DNA of 64,000 nt from Malurus cyaneus samueli (GCA_009741485.1 CM019214.1:6429719-6493718), one strand, 5' to 3'; numbered from the stretch's first letter, positions 26,501 through 41,690 are shown. Made by a program: numbers and translations. Notes: a model not told the origin generated them from the sequence alone.

Positions 26501-29500
26501 GAATGAGGAGGCAGCCAGTGAAATTATACTATGACATGTCCCAAACAGATGCATAACAAATAAGTAAATTGTATAATTCATTCATTGCCTCAGGACATGT
26601 TGAAGGCCAAAGTATAAATCAGTTATGAAAGATTAAGTACATTCTTGTTGGAGTGGCCTCTCTTTTGTATTAAAGAATAATCTGACGACAACTCCCCAGC
26701 CAGAAAATGCCAGAAAACTGTGTGCAGCCAAGGCAGAAGGACACACCAGAGAAAGATAGTCTGCTTCACTTGTTTCTTTCACCCTTTGCTTAGGTTTCCT
26801 TTACTAAACATTCTTTGAGATGACTTAGAGTGGGCTAACTGGGTCTCTGTGCTCAATCTCCATGGGCATTGTTTTTTTCTTTTATGGTATATGGAACTTG
26901 AAGGTTTTGCATTATTGACAGAGTTAATGCCCATTATGCACGTTTAATGCAACACAGAATCTGGAAACAAATGGCAAGGTATGTAATTTGCCTGGGTTAC
27001 AGTACAGAAAATTGATTTTCTGTTGGTGTTTACTTCTACATAAAAAGGGAGCAAAAAACTGCTACCAGGTAAGAATTCCTGAATTTATTCAATGCTCATG
27101 TTACAGGTAAAAGTAAGCAGGTAGTAGGAATCCAATAAGAAGAAAGATGAGAGATCCTGAAAAAGCAGGAAATTCAGGCTCCATTTCACTTCTGTCTGTC
27201 AGGCACTGTTAATAAAAATATTGAGCCACATTAATTATACATGTCCATTCAAAATGCTGCAAACTCTCCCACTTTTACAAATTTTATTTTGGGTTTTTTG
27301 AATCCATTTGTTCATGGCCTACAACCTGCAACCTTACTAGCAGAAATTCCAGTATTTCAGGGAGGTTAAAAAAAACTATCCATAGGGCAGAAACCTTCCT
27401 TACATTCCCTCAGATTTGGAGTGGCTGAAAAATTAATTTGTGGGTGATGGCAGAATGGCAGGGCCTCTGTGTTGTTAGCAGCAAAAGAGTTCAAAGAAAG
27501 GGGGTTTAATATGGCTGTGTGGGGTTCTGTTGCTCTCTGAATCTTTCTACAAGTCTGTACAGGAACATGAGAGCCTTGGTGGGAGAGTATTGCACCCTCC
27601 TGAAATGTTGTGTGGCTACAGGACAACTTTACATCATAAACAAATCTGAGGCTTCACACAGCTCAGTGACAGCTTTTCCTGATATGAATCTGTAAACAAT
27701 TCCGTCAAACTTTTGTTATCCGTGGTGTGAAATTCAGATTTCCCCAGGTTCAACATTTTCATTCTTCGGGCTTTATTTTTTTCATTAAATATTCTCTTGA
27801 GATAAACAGCAAAAATAAATGCTACAATTTTAGCATGATTGTTGCAGCAGGTCTGTGAAAGCACAAAAAGTAAGCTGCAGACAATGAAAAATGAAGGATC
27901 AGCAGTTTCTAAGATTTAAAAGACCACTTCTGTATAACTTTGCTCAATGGACCTGGAAAAAACATAACTTCCATTTCAACATGTAGTTTTGCCTTGCTCA
28001 ATTTTTTTTTTTTTTTAAAGGCCAGGATTCTTTCTTCTAACAGGGGACAACAAGCTGTACCTTGTGAGATGAACAGCGACAGTGCAGCATTTCCTGAAAC
28101 AAGGGAGACACAGTCAAAGCAAAGGAGAAAGTTTTGTTTTCAGTGGTGAAGAGAGACGAATCAGAAGAAGAAAAAAGAATGAAGGCAGAGGACAGTGGCG
28201 GGGTCTGAAATGAAGGCAATGTGATCTGAATGTTGATGAAGAGCCATTGACAAGATGAAAGATCTCTCTCTGTCGCGCTCTCGCTCTCTCATTTCCAGTG
28301 TGTAAAATCTGTCCTGTTGACACGCTCTTGCTCTCTTTTTATATCACAAAACTGGAACAAACAGGATTCACAATCGGTGGTGGTGACACAGCCCCTGTGA
28401 AATATAGCTGCTAAGGGAAGGGCTCAGTGCCTGCATTCACCCTCACGTTCTGAGACCCTTCAGTCCATGGAACTGGACTTTATCAAGGTTTGAGAATGCT
28501 TCTCTGAGTAATTCAAACTGGTTAGAAATACAGCAGGTCTATGAGGTACTCACAATTCACACCCACTGCCCAGGGTATACAGTATAGTTAAATTTAGGTG
28601 TTTTACTCATATGTAATTTAAGTGTAATTATAATGTAACAGAGTTCTCTGTTGGATGTCAGTATTCACAGGGAATCCTGGTTTTGAGAACAAGACAAAAC
28701 AACAAAACCAAGGAGACACGTCAAGTTTGGAAATAAAAGGTTGCAAAACTTGAAAATAAAAAAAAGACAAAAATAGTGCACTTAATTTCATAGATGACTT
28801 TGTTTAAATTAACTCACCTTTGAAATCTGAAGTTTTGAAAAAAAAAAGCTTTAATAGAAGGTACATTGAGGCCTGCTTAGGTTCTTGCTTCCACACAAGC
28901 ATTGGGGAAAATGTCACTTTCCAGCCATCAAGCCATTGGTTTCAATGGTGCTTCTTTTCACAGAATCGGGGTCTTCAAACCTCCTTTCAAAGAATCAGCT
29001 GTTGCTGAGTGCTCAGAACAGTGTGTATTCTCCCAGAAAATGCGTTTTCACAGTGTAAGACAGCCCATAGTGGCATATACCAGCATGTGTATAGCATGGG
29101 GCTAAGTGTGTTGTCATTTTGTGAAGCATGCAATATAAAGACAACAAAATTTTGCATTGAGATTTAAAAAAACAATTATAAATTTTATGTTGTGTCTGAG
29201 GCAGTATTGCCTTGAGTGTCCTTCTGTGTGATGACTTTTTAAAATCAGTGCATAAGAAGCTTTTTCGTTTTTCCCCTTCTGCAATATAGCTGCAGGGAAA
29301 TTGTGGTTTCACTGGACTCAGTAAAAAAAAAAAATCAAGGAAGCCAAGGTCCTTCTTCAAATCCTTCACTCTTTAGTAAAAGGCTTGTTCACTTTTGTGG
29401 CTAATTTGACTAAAAAGAGTAAAATTAAATTATACATTTATCTGCATTATATATAGGAGTCATGAGGTTTAGTTAGTTAATACTCATGTAGCTTTTCATA

Positions 29501-31945
29501 AAGGTAAAGTACATTTTCTTATTGTTGAATATTTAACAGCAAGCAGTATGCAGAACAGTTTCATTAGAATTTCTCAAAGGCACTTCTGGAACATTTCCCT
29601 GAAACTCAGTAGGTCTTGGATCTGCTGTGATTTACTGAGATGATTGAATCAATGCAGATTTCTTACCTTGATATATATCCGTGTGTATGCTGTTATTTCA
29701 TCACCAAAAAAAAATTAAAAAAAATAAAAGGTTTAAATTTGGCCATGTGCATTTACAGAAAATATATATGATTGCAGAAGATGCAAAATTGCTGGGACAT
29801 CTGAAACAAAATTGTTAGCTGGTAGATAGCGACCTGGAACATCAGACTTCTGTGTACTTTGCCACATGAGAGCCTTGGAAAGCCAATGTTTGCTGCTGAC
29901 AGTGACCGTATGGGAACATGGATTTGTGGAAGTGCAGTAACTCTGGAGTCCTGATCCTCTGAGGAATAAAATTAAAAATCAAGTATTCCACAGAGAAACA
30001 CAAATTTGTGCTAGAAGGAGCAATAACTGCCCAACCTCACCTTCATCTGCTTTCTCGCAAAGATCAGTGTGTCACGGTACTGTCACTGCTGTCACATCTT
30101 AATCTGATCACACCCAGGCTGAGCAAAAGGCACAAAGTGCAAAAGAAGCTGATAATGTAAATTCAACACTAATCTATTAGGATAATTAGGAAATTCCAGT
30201 CTTTGTTGTCAACCATGTTATGAAGATAGGGAAAATACACAGAGAAAACAGCAAAAGTCATTTATCAAACCAAGTTTCTTTAGGTGAATTCCTATTCACA
30301 TTTTGAATTCTGAACAGAATACCTGACAGGTGGAAGGACAAATTCAGTATTAGTGCTCAAAAGCAGAATGTCTTTGAATTATCTGCTGTTATGTTTTCTA
30401 CATCAAGTTGTTTTATGGAAATTCCTATCAGGCTAAAAACACTTAATCACACATTTTTAAAAATAGTGTAAAAATCACAATAGGAAGGATGTACATCTCT
30501 TTTATAACTGCATGTACTATTAGGGTTTAGTACTACACATTGTTAATAAGCAATGCATTTTCTCAGGAGATGGTGGTTTGGAATTCATGGGTCAATGAAC
30601 ACTCTCTAAATTTCCAATAATTTTACTATCTCTGGTCAGTACTTTTACACTATATCACATACATTTGCACACTGTGTAGTAGAGGAATCTTCTTGCTGAC
30701 ACAACAGCATGAGATTCAACAGAGAATGATTTAGAATTATTGTTAATTGAAGGATTACAGATTGAGAGGATTTTTTCAGGTAATTTGTTTCCTCTCTCCT
30801 GTTCCATTTCCCTGCAGTTCTTCCCCACAATGGCCTATCTCTCACATATTTATTTTGTGTGGTTTGACATTACATTAAAAAAGTCCCACTGAAATAAGTG
30901 GCCAATATGTAACTGTCAGGCTGTTCTGAATCTGTGGCTTATGACTGCATATTTATGAATTTTGAACGTGGAAACACTTATAGTAAAACCCCCAGATAGA
31001 GACTGGGAAAAAAGCCAAAACCTACCTGAAACCCAAACACCAAACCAAACGTCAACTTCCTGTACAAATCAAAATCTTATTTAATAATATCAACAATGAA
31101 GGAAACAATTTAAGGTGTTTCCACAATGGCATAGATTTATACACATATGTATAAATAAATATAAGGCATTCTCTTAAGAGAAAAAGTAAAACATTCTTAA
31201 GCTAGCCTTCGATTTTAAATAGAGACCTGGCTGTCATTAATGACTGTGAAAACATTAATCTTTGTCAGAGGATCACAAATTGAATACTTGTATTGGATTT
31301 CAAGGATTTGTCAGAATCAATACCGAGGAAGCTTTGCAACGTATTGTAAGAAATGAAAACAAATTTTCTGCCACTGCAATTTGTGATGCTAACTCTGGTA
31401 ATTAGGGCAGAACTAATCTGCCATAACTTTAGGCTCTCATCATCATCATCAGAGTGTCATTCTCATCCTGAGCTCATCCAAATTACCTCCATAGGCATGG
31501 GGGAGAAACAGAAGCTGTTTTGGAATATTCAGCTCATTCTAGTGTAGACATTTTAAGTGAATCTCACCTTTGAAGGATCTATTTCACTCTCTCAAGTAGA
31601 CAGGAAAGTGGATTAAAAGCTTGGAAATAGAAGGTATATGACAGATGCCTAAGACTGTGTGAGGCTATTCCTGTCATTAATATGTAAAGAGGATATAAAA
31701 TAATAAGCAGAAGTGAATTTCTGAATTTAGATACTACAACATTGCACAAAAAAAGTGTTTTTTTCAACAGTTACAATAGTGTTTGCAAGTAAAATTTTCG
31801 TAAAATTTATGGAGATTATTAAGAAAAAGTTACCCTGCCTTTGTGGCCTTGCATATGATACAAGGATTCCAAGCGATTGCTAAAAAATTCTGCTCACTTG
31901 CAGAAATAGCTTTTTGCATGCCTAGGAACATAGAAAAAGAAAAGC

Positions 31946-31990
31946 TTTTTTGTTGGTTTTTTTTTTTTGTTTTTTTTTTTTTTTTTTTTT
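31946..31990. repeat. T-rich tract
   Basis: Poly-T runs interrupted by single G bases, ending in GGG and followed by GGCCCCCC. The length is likely uncertain in the assembly. Confidence 0.85.
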
Positions 31991-33900
31991 GGGTGTTTTG
32001 GCCCCCCGTTATAATAGCATACTTTTACAGACACTCAATGACTTTTTTAAAATAGGAACTCAGTCCTAATATCCTGAAATCTCTAAACACTTCAAGAGCA
32101 ATTAGGGAATTGTGACTAATGGCCGCCAGCTCTAAAAATAAACCTAAAGGCACTTTTTTGTACCCACAAATAGATCCCTTCTTATACATTCTGTTTACAT
32201 CTGACATGATGATCAAAGCCTTATAGGAGGAACCTATTTATTTCTTTAAAAAGGAGAATAAAGTGGAGATTTTAATAAAGTTTCTAAGGAAACTCACTGT
32301 TGAAATGTGTTCCAGCATGTAATGTGCTCTGTCAGTGAACATCAGTGAAACTCATCAGGTAAACAATGTCGCTTTTTTTTTTCAGTGATTACTGCATCTC
32401 CAAATGCAAGGAAACAACTGCAGTCATCTGTTTTCAGGAGCAAGCTGTTTGATACAATTTCACTGGTTTCTTCTATTTACCTGTGGACAAAAATGATAAA
32501 GCATATAATGGATGGTTTACATCAGAAAGTAGGCATTAAATATTATGTATTTCTGGTTTTGCATGGAATTATTCCTTGGGGATTTCAATTCATTTCTTCT
32601 AAATTTACAACTTCAGTTGTTTTAACTTTTCTGAGTGATTCTAAATACTTATGTAACTATGTCAGAGAGGATAGAAAATAGACCCAGAACTGGAGAAAGA
32701 CTCCATCTCTCATGCTTACTTCCCAGGACATAGCCAAAATTTAAACAGGTTTTTTTTTTTCCCTCAGGGTTATACCACATTAGCTGATTTATTTTAATGA
32801 CTCATAACCACCTTAAATTTCTTCCTCTAAGTGGCAAATTGATGCAGTTTTCAATTGCACAGGAGAACAAAATTGTAATGCTTATCAAGTCACTTTTTCT
32901 TTTGCCTCTTTTGAGCTTTGGTTTGCACCCAGAACATTTTTTGAGCTACAAAGATTAATACTGCCTGATGATATTATGCAATACTAAGGGTGTGACTGTC
33001 TTTTAAGAATCTACACTTACAAACAAGGAATTACACGGGAAATTACACTTCCACATGATATAATGCTGGCTAATAATGGCATCTGTGGCTATTGGCTAAT
33101 TGCGGCAAAAGTAGCAATCCTTGAAGCACTTTTATTACTTGAGATTATTAATTTTGACACTTGTAACTGTAATTTTTCCCTGCAGCCATATTTTCAGATG
33201 TTCTTACAGGTAATTATAAGAGAGAAGAACTCAGTTTTTAGGGGGAATGTCACCTTTGTCTGTTAAAGCCAAAAGGAAAAAAAAAAGCCCCTTAATTAAA
33301 AATCTTTTCCCAAATTTCTCTCCTTGCCAAAAGGACAGCGTGACATAGCATGAATAAATTCTTAACTAAGCCATAGTCTGCCAATAAAATTCAAATTTAA
33401 TGGACACTGAAGCAAAAAGACATCAAAGCTAAGGTTGTAGCTCATTTGTTTTGTCAAGAAGTGGTTGAAAGTGCTTAAGGTACCTTTGAATTGTAATCAA
33501 TGTCCTTTTCTCTTACAAATACACTTCTTTTTTTCTTTTTTTTCTTGTAATTACAACTATTTGGTCATTAATTGATTTTTTTTTGAGCTTGGTTAATTGT
33601 AATTGCCTGCAAATGTGCAAGTTTCGGCTAAGATAGAGCGAGGCTCTTCAGTCAAACAGAAAACAGAGGAAAAAAAAAACCAACTTTTTTAATAGAGGCA
33701 TGCTTTCCTCAGAAGAAGGAGTCTAGAAAGAAAAAAAAAGAATTAAGGAAATTCCCAGTTCACATTTGAAATTTTTATAAGTGAGGCCTTCTTCCTTACA
33801 TTAGGAGCTCTGAACAAACACACACTCTCTTTCTCCTATTAATCCAAACTGATTTTTCACTAATTAGTGGTAGAAAGCACACTCTTAGGAGGAAATCCAC

Positions 33901-33925
33901 TTTTTTTTTTTTTTTTTTTTTTTTT
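33901..33925. repeat. Poly-T tract
   Basis: 25 uninterrupted T followed by five G. Confidence 0.9.
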
Positions 33926-36900
33926 GGGGGAGAAGCTGATAGAAAATAACAGGCGAAACAGGACTATGAGATAGAGATATTGTGAGGGTGCAGGTCACTG
34001 CTTGCTGTGTCCGTCAATTATTTCTCAGATCACCTGGTCAAAAAGAAAGTTAAAATAAAATAAAATCGCTTTTCCCTGCTTTAAACAAACCCAACCCCTC
34101 TAGCTAACATGTATGAAACCCCCTGGGAAACATGTAGAATAAAGTACAAGGTCTAGTTCAGAAAATGGTTTGTAAGGTCTTGTTCCAACTTATTGAAAGC
34201 AGAAGTGACATGATAACTGAGACAAAGTGACAACAGTTTTGCAGTGTGATCTTCTCCCTTAATTGTATTTAGAGCAGATATGTTTGTGTCCATTCTCTTC
34301 TCAGGCTGTTGAACTCTTTTCTAAATTTCTGACTTTGGGAGTCCTGAGAGTGCTGACATTTTCATATCCTTAAGGACATGAGTGATTTGCACATATCCCA
34401 CCCTTGTATTTTTTCATAATTACTGTGTGCTGTTCAGAAACTCCCATGTTCAGCTCTCTGTATTTAAAATAGAGCTGAAGTTTGTCCAGAGACCTCTGCT
34501 GGTTCACTGCATTTGCTTACAACTCCTTTGAGAGTTTCTGGGGAGGATGAGGGCTGGGGGCTGACACAAATATCTTTATCTGCACCCCCAAAAGAATGAA
34601 AGAATTTGATGTCACCAATGTAGAACCAAGTATTCCCAATCCAGGTAAGCCCTGAGCAGGCAATCTCTGCTTACAAGGAAAGAATTCAGCCAAATCTTTA
34701 TCACTCTTCAGCAAGCACAAGGAAACTCAGGATGTTCTTGGCCCAGTTAAGCAGTCGTGCCTGCCCTAGATCAGTGGGAAGGCTGAAGCCACAATGGGTC
34801 TTCTCATTCTTGTGATATTTAAAATAAACTACATTTTGAAAGAGGTGTTGTAACATCTGTTAAAAGGCTCTATTTGAACTGTTGAGCAGCAAAGGCCTTT
34901 TAATACTTTTTTCCTCATCTTTCCCTTGGAATTGTTAGCTAAGAACACACAACAAAGAGGACATATAAAAAAATCCTTCAACTTTTCTGTGAAGCAGTGG
35001 GGTTGCCAAAAATTCCTGCTCAATCCACCTCCAAATAATCCTCAGCAGAGCAGTCTTATTATCAGTGATCCCTGAGGACAGTAAGAAGCTGAGAGTATGG
35101 CAGTCACACAGAAGCTCTCACTCCCTCAAGGTGTCTTTAGAAATTCCTCACTCACGAGAATTAGGTCTGTGTGACCAGAGGAGGAAGACAAAATGCACGG
35201 CTTCACTTGGCTCCATGCTATGGATCCTCCTAGCCCCAGGATTTGTTCCTCAGCCATTTAAATTAACACAGCATTGAAATATGACAGGATTATGTTCTGT
35301 GGACTCATTAACACATTCCTCTGGTGCAATGGGAGACAAGGGATGCTTGAACATTCAAACACCCGAGGCATGTATTAATGTGACTGACACCCCCCACAAC
35401 GTCTCAATACATTGAAATAAGACTCCTACTGAATACAACTTTGCAATTTACATGCATTTTTTTTCAAATGTACCATGAAAGTATTTATCTTTTCATTCCA
35501 CCAAGTAATTCTCAGGTTTGTGATGGGAGAAGAAGCACTTTTCTCTATGAAGCTGCTATTAGATTGTAGTATTTTCCTCATTCATGTGCTCTTCGCTTTT
35601 GTCACAGTTTTGTTGCCTAACTCCCATGAATTTAGCAATGCTAACTATGATACTTCAGGATTTTTATTTTTTTCCCTGTGATGACTTTGCCTGGCTGCTG
35701 CACTCAACAACCTTTCAAAGGCAGGCTGAGATGCTTTCAAGCTTGTTTATTGTTAGAAAGCCAAATAGAAAGCTGATCACTGTTCCCCTTTCAATTTTTG
35801 AATTCAAGCAGCTCCAGAGTTGTGTTTGTAAGTACAAACAACCAGAAAAACAACTGGCCAGCCCTAAATCTCCATTAAGCCTACAGGCAGTTGAGAATGA
35901 AAAATCCTGGAACTGAAAGGTACCAGCTGTAATCTGCACTTACCTACAGATCTTTAGGTGGCAGTCTTCCCTCTGGCTTAGCATAGAAACCAAACGAGCA
36001 GAAAAATAACTGGTTTTGGAGCAGCCATTGTTTCAAAAATGCTAAGGCACAAAAGTGAAATTGTTGGGATGTGTAGTCATTGAAAATGTGCAACCATTTT
36101 GAAAAGGATGAGGTTGTTGGGCACAATAACAGGACCACATGCAGTTAAAAAGGTTCTCTATGTCAAGACATATTATTCTGGCCTCAGCTCTTATGGATGC
36201 CACCACAGGTCATCATGTAAGAAACAAATACATAACACAGGGACGTAAAAAAGCATGGCTGTACCTTAAAGCCTAAGAACCAATCATTACATATGCCAAC
36301 TATGATGTTCACGTTCAATTTATGTTGTTATAAAAAGGCAAGAATGCCCTCCCACAAACAACAAGAGCAACAACAAAATACTTTCTTTCTAGAAACCCAA
36401 GGGTATTTGAAAACCAAAATATTGAAGATATTTGAGAGGTCAGTGTAACATACTCATGCATGCATTTTTCTCTACACACACAGGTATGTACAGAGCAAAT
36501 CAGTCACTGTGAGTCAAAATTTTCTTTCCATATGGCATATTTTAAAGGCTAAGGAATGCAAGAACCTATCATCTCCTCCTAGTCATTAGGAGGTAAAACA
36601 GATTATCCCCGTTGTGTAGAATATTTAAACATTTTGCCACTGGTCAATCAGATAGTTTGTAATAAGGCCAGGAGCGGAAGAAGATCCAGATCTTCATGTC
36701 TCTTCTTTCCTTATCTGTTATTCCTTATGACAAGAAAGCCTGCAGTGCCCTCTCTAAGATGTTATTCAAGTATAATTTGATATCACTTGAACTTTAAATC
36801 GGTGTTTGCGACCCTGGGTATCTACTGAGTTGTTTTATCAAAGACTGAGAAGGAGAGCTCTCCTGCTGTCTTTTGCCACAAATGCTGGAATTTACAGCAG

Positions 36901-39900
36901 TGTCTCAAGTTTAAAATTCAGTGGAAGCTCAGAAGTGCTTATCTTTTTGGTCTAACTCTGTGGTTGAAAAAGGAAGGAGACCTTGAGCCTTTTGATAAAT
37001 TCTAGTCCTGTTTTTCTTTGTGGAGAAAGTTTTTTGATAAGCTTGGCTTCCATTATCACCTTGTATCCTATTCTGCATCACATGTTTGCATCTAGAGGAC
37101 TACACAGCAGACAGCATCATACTTGAGTCTTCCTTTGGGTTCACTTTGGCCTTTTTAACTCTGTGCGACTTTAAATTATATTGGAGAGTTTGTGGATTGA
37201 GAATGGTCACCTGATGGAAACAACTCTCTATTCAACACAGTCAGAGAGCTACAAGTTCTGCTTCCCACAGAAAAATGGGATAGGACAGCAAAAGTGAATT
37301 GGGCCCGATACTGTGAGTGAATAAAGTGCTGAAAGACACTTTGGGCCTGGTGATGTTTTTGCACTTGGCTTCCTTCGTGCTGCATTATTACTTGTGATAA
37401 AAATACATAAACAAGCATTAAACATGTAATAAAATTAATGTCTTGGTCTACTTTTGAACGTTTTAATTCCACTGTGAGTCTATGCATGAAGTCAAAAAGT
37501 TGTGGCATTGTTTGCAAGTTGGAGGCAAATGTGGAACGTAAAGATTTCTGGCTTTCATTACACACTGAAAATGTTTAGGCGTGTCTCTCTACATTTCAAA
37601 ATAATGAAGGTGAGAGCCTAACCTTTTGCCATCAACAGGTGCTCATTTTGCAAACAGCTGCTTCAGTTAAAGTCTTTAGCACCATCCATATGCCTATCAT
37701 CTTCAGCTGTGAGGGGGGAAGAATCACAGGAGCAGTTTGTAACCTCATTTACATCAAGCCAGCCAGCTAACTTTTTATACTAAAAGGCTGATTTGATTAT
37801 TTTGCTTGATTTTGTCTAAACTACTAACAAAAGATTGCATACTACCAAAGGTAGAGAAGTACAACACCCTGTAGTGCATGGTGTATACAAATAGAATAAC
37901 CTTAATCAGCTCTATGTCCTCAGTAAAATATTTGTTTGCTGAATTATTTATCCTTTGTTATTATTTTTCTGACTGCAAATACGGAAAGTAACAATTTACC
38001 TTGATTGAAAAATTGAAATTTTTACTTCATGGGTAGGGTATTAAGTAAATGTTAAGAAATGTGAATACATTATCTTTGAAACTGTCAGAGAAGAGCTTTG
38101 CTTGGCTTCTAATTCATTACTCTGTACAATGCCTAATGTTTTTATTTTGTTTTTAATGGAGAAATTTTAGCAATTTTTATACTGTAAAAGCCTTTATGTA
38201 ACAGTGAAATTTTGGCATGCTGGATTGTCTACCCATTATCTCAGAGCTTTTCCGTGACAACACATCTTCCCCCAAGTTTATAAAATTATGTAAAATAAAG
38301 AAAACTTTTCAAAGCAAACCTATATAGGCTTAGCTGTTCTTTTAAAGGTCTTGTTTTTGGTTTTGCTTTGTTGGTGGGTTTTATGTTGGGATATGTATTT
38401 GCTGTTTTGTTGGGTTTTTTTTTTAATCAATATCTAACCGTGAGATAACCAATTCTCAAACTTTTAGAGGAAAAAAATAAAGAGATATTATTTGGTAAAA
38501 TAAAAGAGAAGTAGTCTGTAGCAGAAAGGTAGTTAAAACTTGCCCTCACTGACCGGGCTTTTTAATTAGTAGTTTTAATTATATTATTAAGTATAAGCCA
38601 AAGAGTAACCTGTCTGGTAATATATCATTTAGACATTCCATTGCTTTTATCGACTTTAAAACATACTATTCTAATTCTTTAAAGAGTACTTCTTTGTTCT
38701 TTATCATCAGATTGTTTCTTCAAGAATGGTTGACCCTATTTTTCCAAATTTCCATAAAATATTTATACTGCTAATGTTCAAAGTAGCCTCTCAAATATAT
38801 GTGCTGAAAAGGAACTACAAAAGGCAAGACTTGGCTACCTTCACATGACTGAATATTTACCCTATAAAACATTCTTGTAAATTTGGTGAAATTGTACAAT
38901 GGCCAAGGTTTTTTTCGGGAATAACGGCTGTAGAAACTCAGAGTGCAGAAGAGTAGTATGCAATTTAAAGTAAAAAATATATAGGATTTACAAGTAGTCT
39001 TTTTCATCTTTTTTAACTAGACACAGAGAAAACATAATATAATTCTATAAAAATCTAGACAGAAAATTTTGATTACCTAATTGTACATTTATATTGTTAA
39101 AAAATCAAAGGCAATTGTGATATATTTTCATTTTTCAGAAATGCAATATTAATTCTGGCCTGATCTTCTGCCCCCTGGCCCCACACAAAAGTGTTCAGCT
39201 TCCAGCCCAGACTTAATTTTATTTCTGTGCTTTTTATTTGTATGAAGGCATGAATGAACATGAGAAAAGAGAAAAATAGTTGTTTCCTTATAAAAAACTT
39301 ATGTTTAGCATAAAAATATGATAATTCTGTTTTTCAAAAAGATTTCTTGGAGCAATTTTCAGATCTGTCATTATATACTTTTTCCCATTAAGCCCAGTTA
39401 GCCCTCAATACTTCCTATTCCTTCCATGTTTAAAGAATAATATGCCAGAATGTTGCATTACACAGCATCGTTTCTTAAGCAATCATGGTAAATTATGGAC
39501 CTCTTCAATCTTCCACCAAAGAAAAAAAAAATTAGAAAGAAAAGATTACAGTTCCTGCCAGGGATCTGACTAAGTCTCCAGCTGTTAGGACAGATGGAAA
39601 ATTCCATAATCTTACATGGTAGCCCAAAGAATTGTAAATTTGTAGTCAACTTTTCATATTTCCTTCTTCGCTATCCTTGAATGAGAAAATGAGTATGAGA
39701 AAGGCAAAATGAGGGGCATTTGGTATTTTTTTCCATGCCATTGTGGCAGATGGAGAAGAGTATTAAAACTACAGGTAAATCCTTTACTTTAAGGTGCCTA
39801 CTGTTAGTTTTTAATTTTTTTTTTTTTTTTGTAAGAAATCTCCTTTTGGGCTGTATATAGAGCAAGCAGAAATTGGCTAGTTTCATCAACTTTAATTGAG

Positions 39901-41009
39901 TTGTATGAATATTTTTCTTTTGAGGGTATATTCCATTGGAAATATTTCTGTTGTAATGCATCAACAATGTGTTTCTAGAAAATATTTCTGCTGGAAAACA
40001 AAAGAAATAACAGAAGCATAACAGGAGATAAAACAGAAAAATGAAACAGCTTATATATTCCACCTCACTATGAAATATTAGTTGTGTATTGGTCTGCAAG
40101 TCACATTGTATAAACATCCAACAATGCTTGGAACCTAACATCAGCTTTAGTTTATACTTCTCATTCCATGTTCATTATTCTAAAAAGACTCTTGACTTAG
40201 TAAAGCTGAAAATAAAAGAAAGAGAATGCATATTGTTGTCAGATAAAATATAGAAAATCTTGCAGTTAGTGGATTGTGACATGCTTGCAAGGAAACTGCT
40301 CTGTTGCTTTTCTAAGTGTGTTTTTATTCAAGCAGTGTGATTTATGGGGAGGGGTTGTGGAGAGAAGAATAAAATGTCATGACTAAAATCTGTTAAATTG
40401 TAATAGTATTTTAAGGTACTTAAAATATAATATGTTCTTAGTACATAAATAAGTTTTTTTTCTGGCGCTTTCATTTTCAAATATTTTACTGAATATCCAA
40501 AATCACTTGAAGTCTGTCTTGGACAAAGAAGATTTTCTTTAACACCGTGTTTTTAGTCTAACTGGAAGATTTTTCTTGTGTGAGGCTGTGTCATTGTTTA
40601 ATTTTAGACCATCAATCAGATATCAATCAAGAGTTCATATCCTGGGCACTTAAATTTTATATCCGAATACAGAAACTCATGGATATTACTTTATTAGCCA
40701 TTTTGCTGGGCATGTATTTTCTTTATATCTTTAAAGGCAATCTAAGATCATTAGTTCAGACTTCGGAATTCAATTTCATTGGCTCTTCTGCCCCATTCTG
40801 ATAAAGGAAATGACCACTCCTGTTTCTAATTGATTTTCCTTAAAAAAGTCTCATTGTTGCACCCATGTCCCTAAGAACTTTTAACCAAGGCCTATTTCTG
40901 CCCTTTTTTTTTTTTTTTTTTTGTTATTGTTCATTGGAATATTTCCATTCCAACACTAAACCCAGGAATTAGTAATACCATTTAGTGGTATCATTTGAGT
41001 ATTCCAGGC

Positions 41010-41130
41010 CAGTTTGGATGGGGCTCTGAGCAGCCCCATCTAATAAAAGTTGTACCTTCTAATGGCAGGGAGGTTGGGAGTAGATGAACTTAAGATTCCT
41101 CCACCCAACCATTTTATCACTCTACCATTG
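41010..41130 (+). mobile_element. CR1 LINE 3'-end fragment (in copy A)
   Basis: Recognisable CR1 tail words are 'ggggctctgagcagccccat', 'aatggcagggaggttgggag', 'tagatgaacttaag' and a degraded 'cccaaccattttatcac'. The same fragment in copy B (47,770-47,890) is closer to the familiar CR1 tail, so the differences here look like base-call indels rather than old mutations. Confidence 0.75.
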
Positions 41131-41529
41131 TAAAAAGCTGTAAAATTGGCCAGTTTAGTCTGAGGAACTCCAGATTTATTACAAAAACATTATTGGGGGT
41201 ACATGGTGTCTGTGCTGCTTTGTGATAGTGAACACTCTGTAAATTACTTTTCCTTCACGATTTTTCTTCTCCATTTTATAATATGTGCTGTGTCTGCTCT
41301 GCTCATCTTTCCCCATTGTTCACCACGACAGAATTTCTGAATGTAAGAGAGAACAAGAACTGCACTGCCACAGAAATCCATCAACCAGCTCAACTTCCTT
41401 CATTGTGCATTATGCATTCCTAATTCCTGCAGGTTAATAATATAAACTTCAAATTCTTTAAATCTTAAGAAAAGAAAAAACAAATTGGTTTAAAACCTTG
41501 GTTATTAACTCCTGACCAAACCTAAGGAG

Positions 41530-41690
41530 AGAATGAGCTCCTGGAGGTCACCTTGACCTCCAGCTGCTCAAGCAGGGTCACTTAGAGCTGGTTGTTTAGG
41601 ACAGTGGCCAGACAGCTTTGAATATTTCCAATCATGGAGAGTCCACAAACTTCTCTTGAGCAGCCTATTCCAGGGTGACAAAATGATTTC
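41530..41690 (-). mobile_element. CR1 LINE 3'-end fragment, minus strand
   Basis: The plus strand reads as the reverse complement of a CR1 tail: 'cagctgctcaagcagggtca', then 'cttagagctggttgtttagg', then 'ggagagtccacaaacttctc' and 'agcagcctattccagggtga'. It is a short, 5'-truncated dead copy that lies only in copy A of the duplication. Confidence 0.75.

Larger units (their letters stand above)
22983..37188. other. AT-rich non-coding DNA, no gene seen
   Basis: There is no recognised exon, RNA gene or transposon. Poly-T tracts and small hairpins within it are listed separately. A short compositionally distinct stretch at 22,130-22,720 and another at 23,880-24,250 are more GC-rich than their surroundings, but show no CpG enrichment or recognised repeat. 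Candidate conserved AT-rich elements lie at about 32,950-33,250 and 33,540-33,640 (see findings). Confidence 0.55.

Noticed and set aside
39458..40141. Open frames at 39.4-40.2 kb repeated at 46.0-46.5 kb, suggesting a conserved gene pair
   Set aside because: The similarity comes from the large DNA duplication. Indels shift the frames between the copies, so protein coding is not what is conserved.
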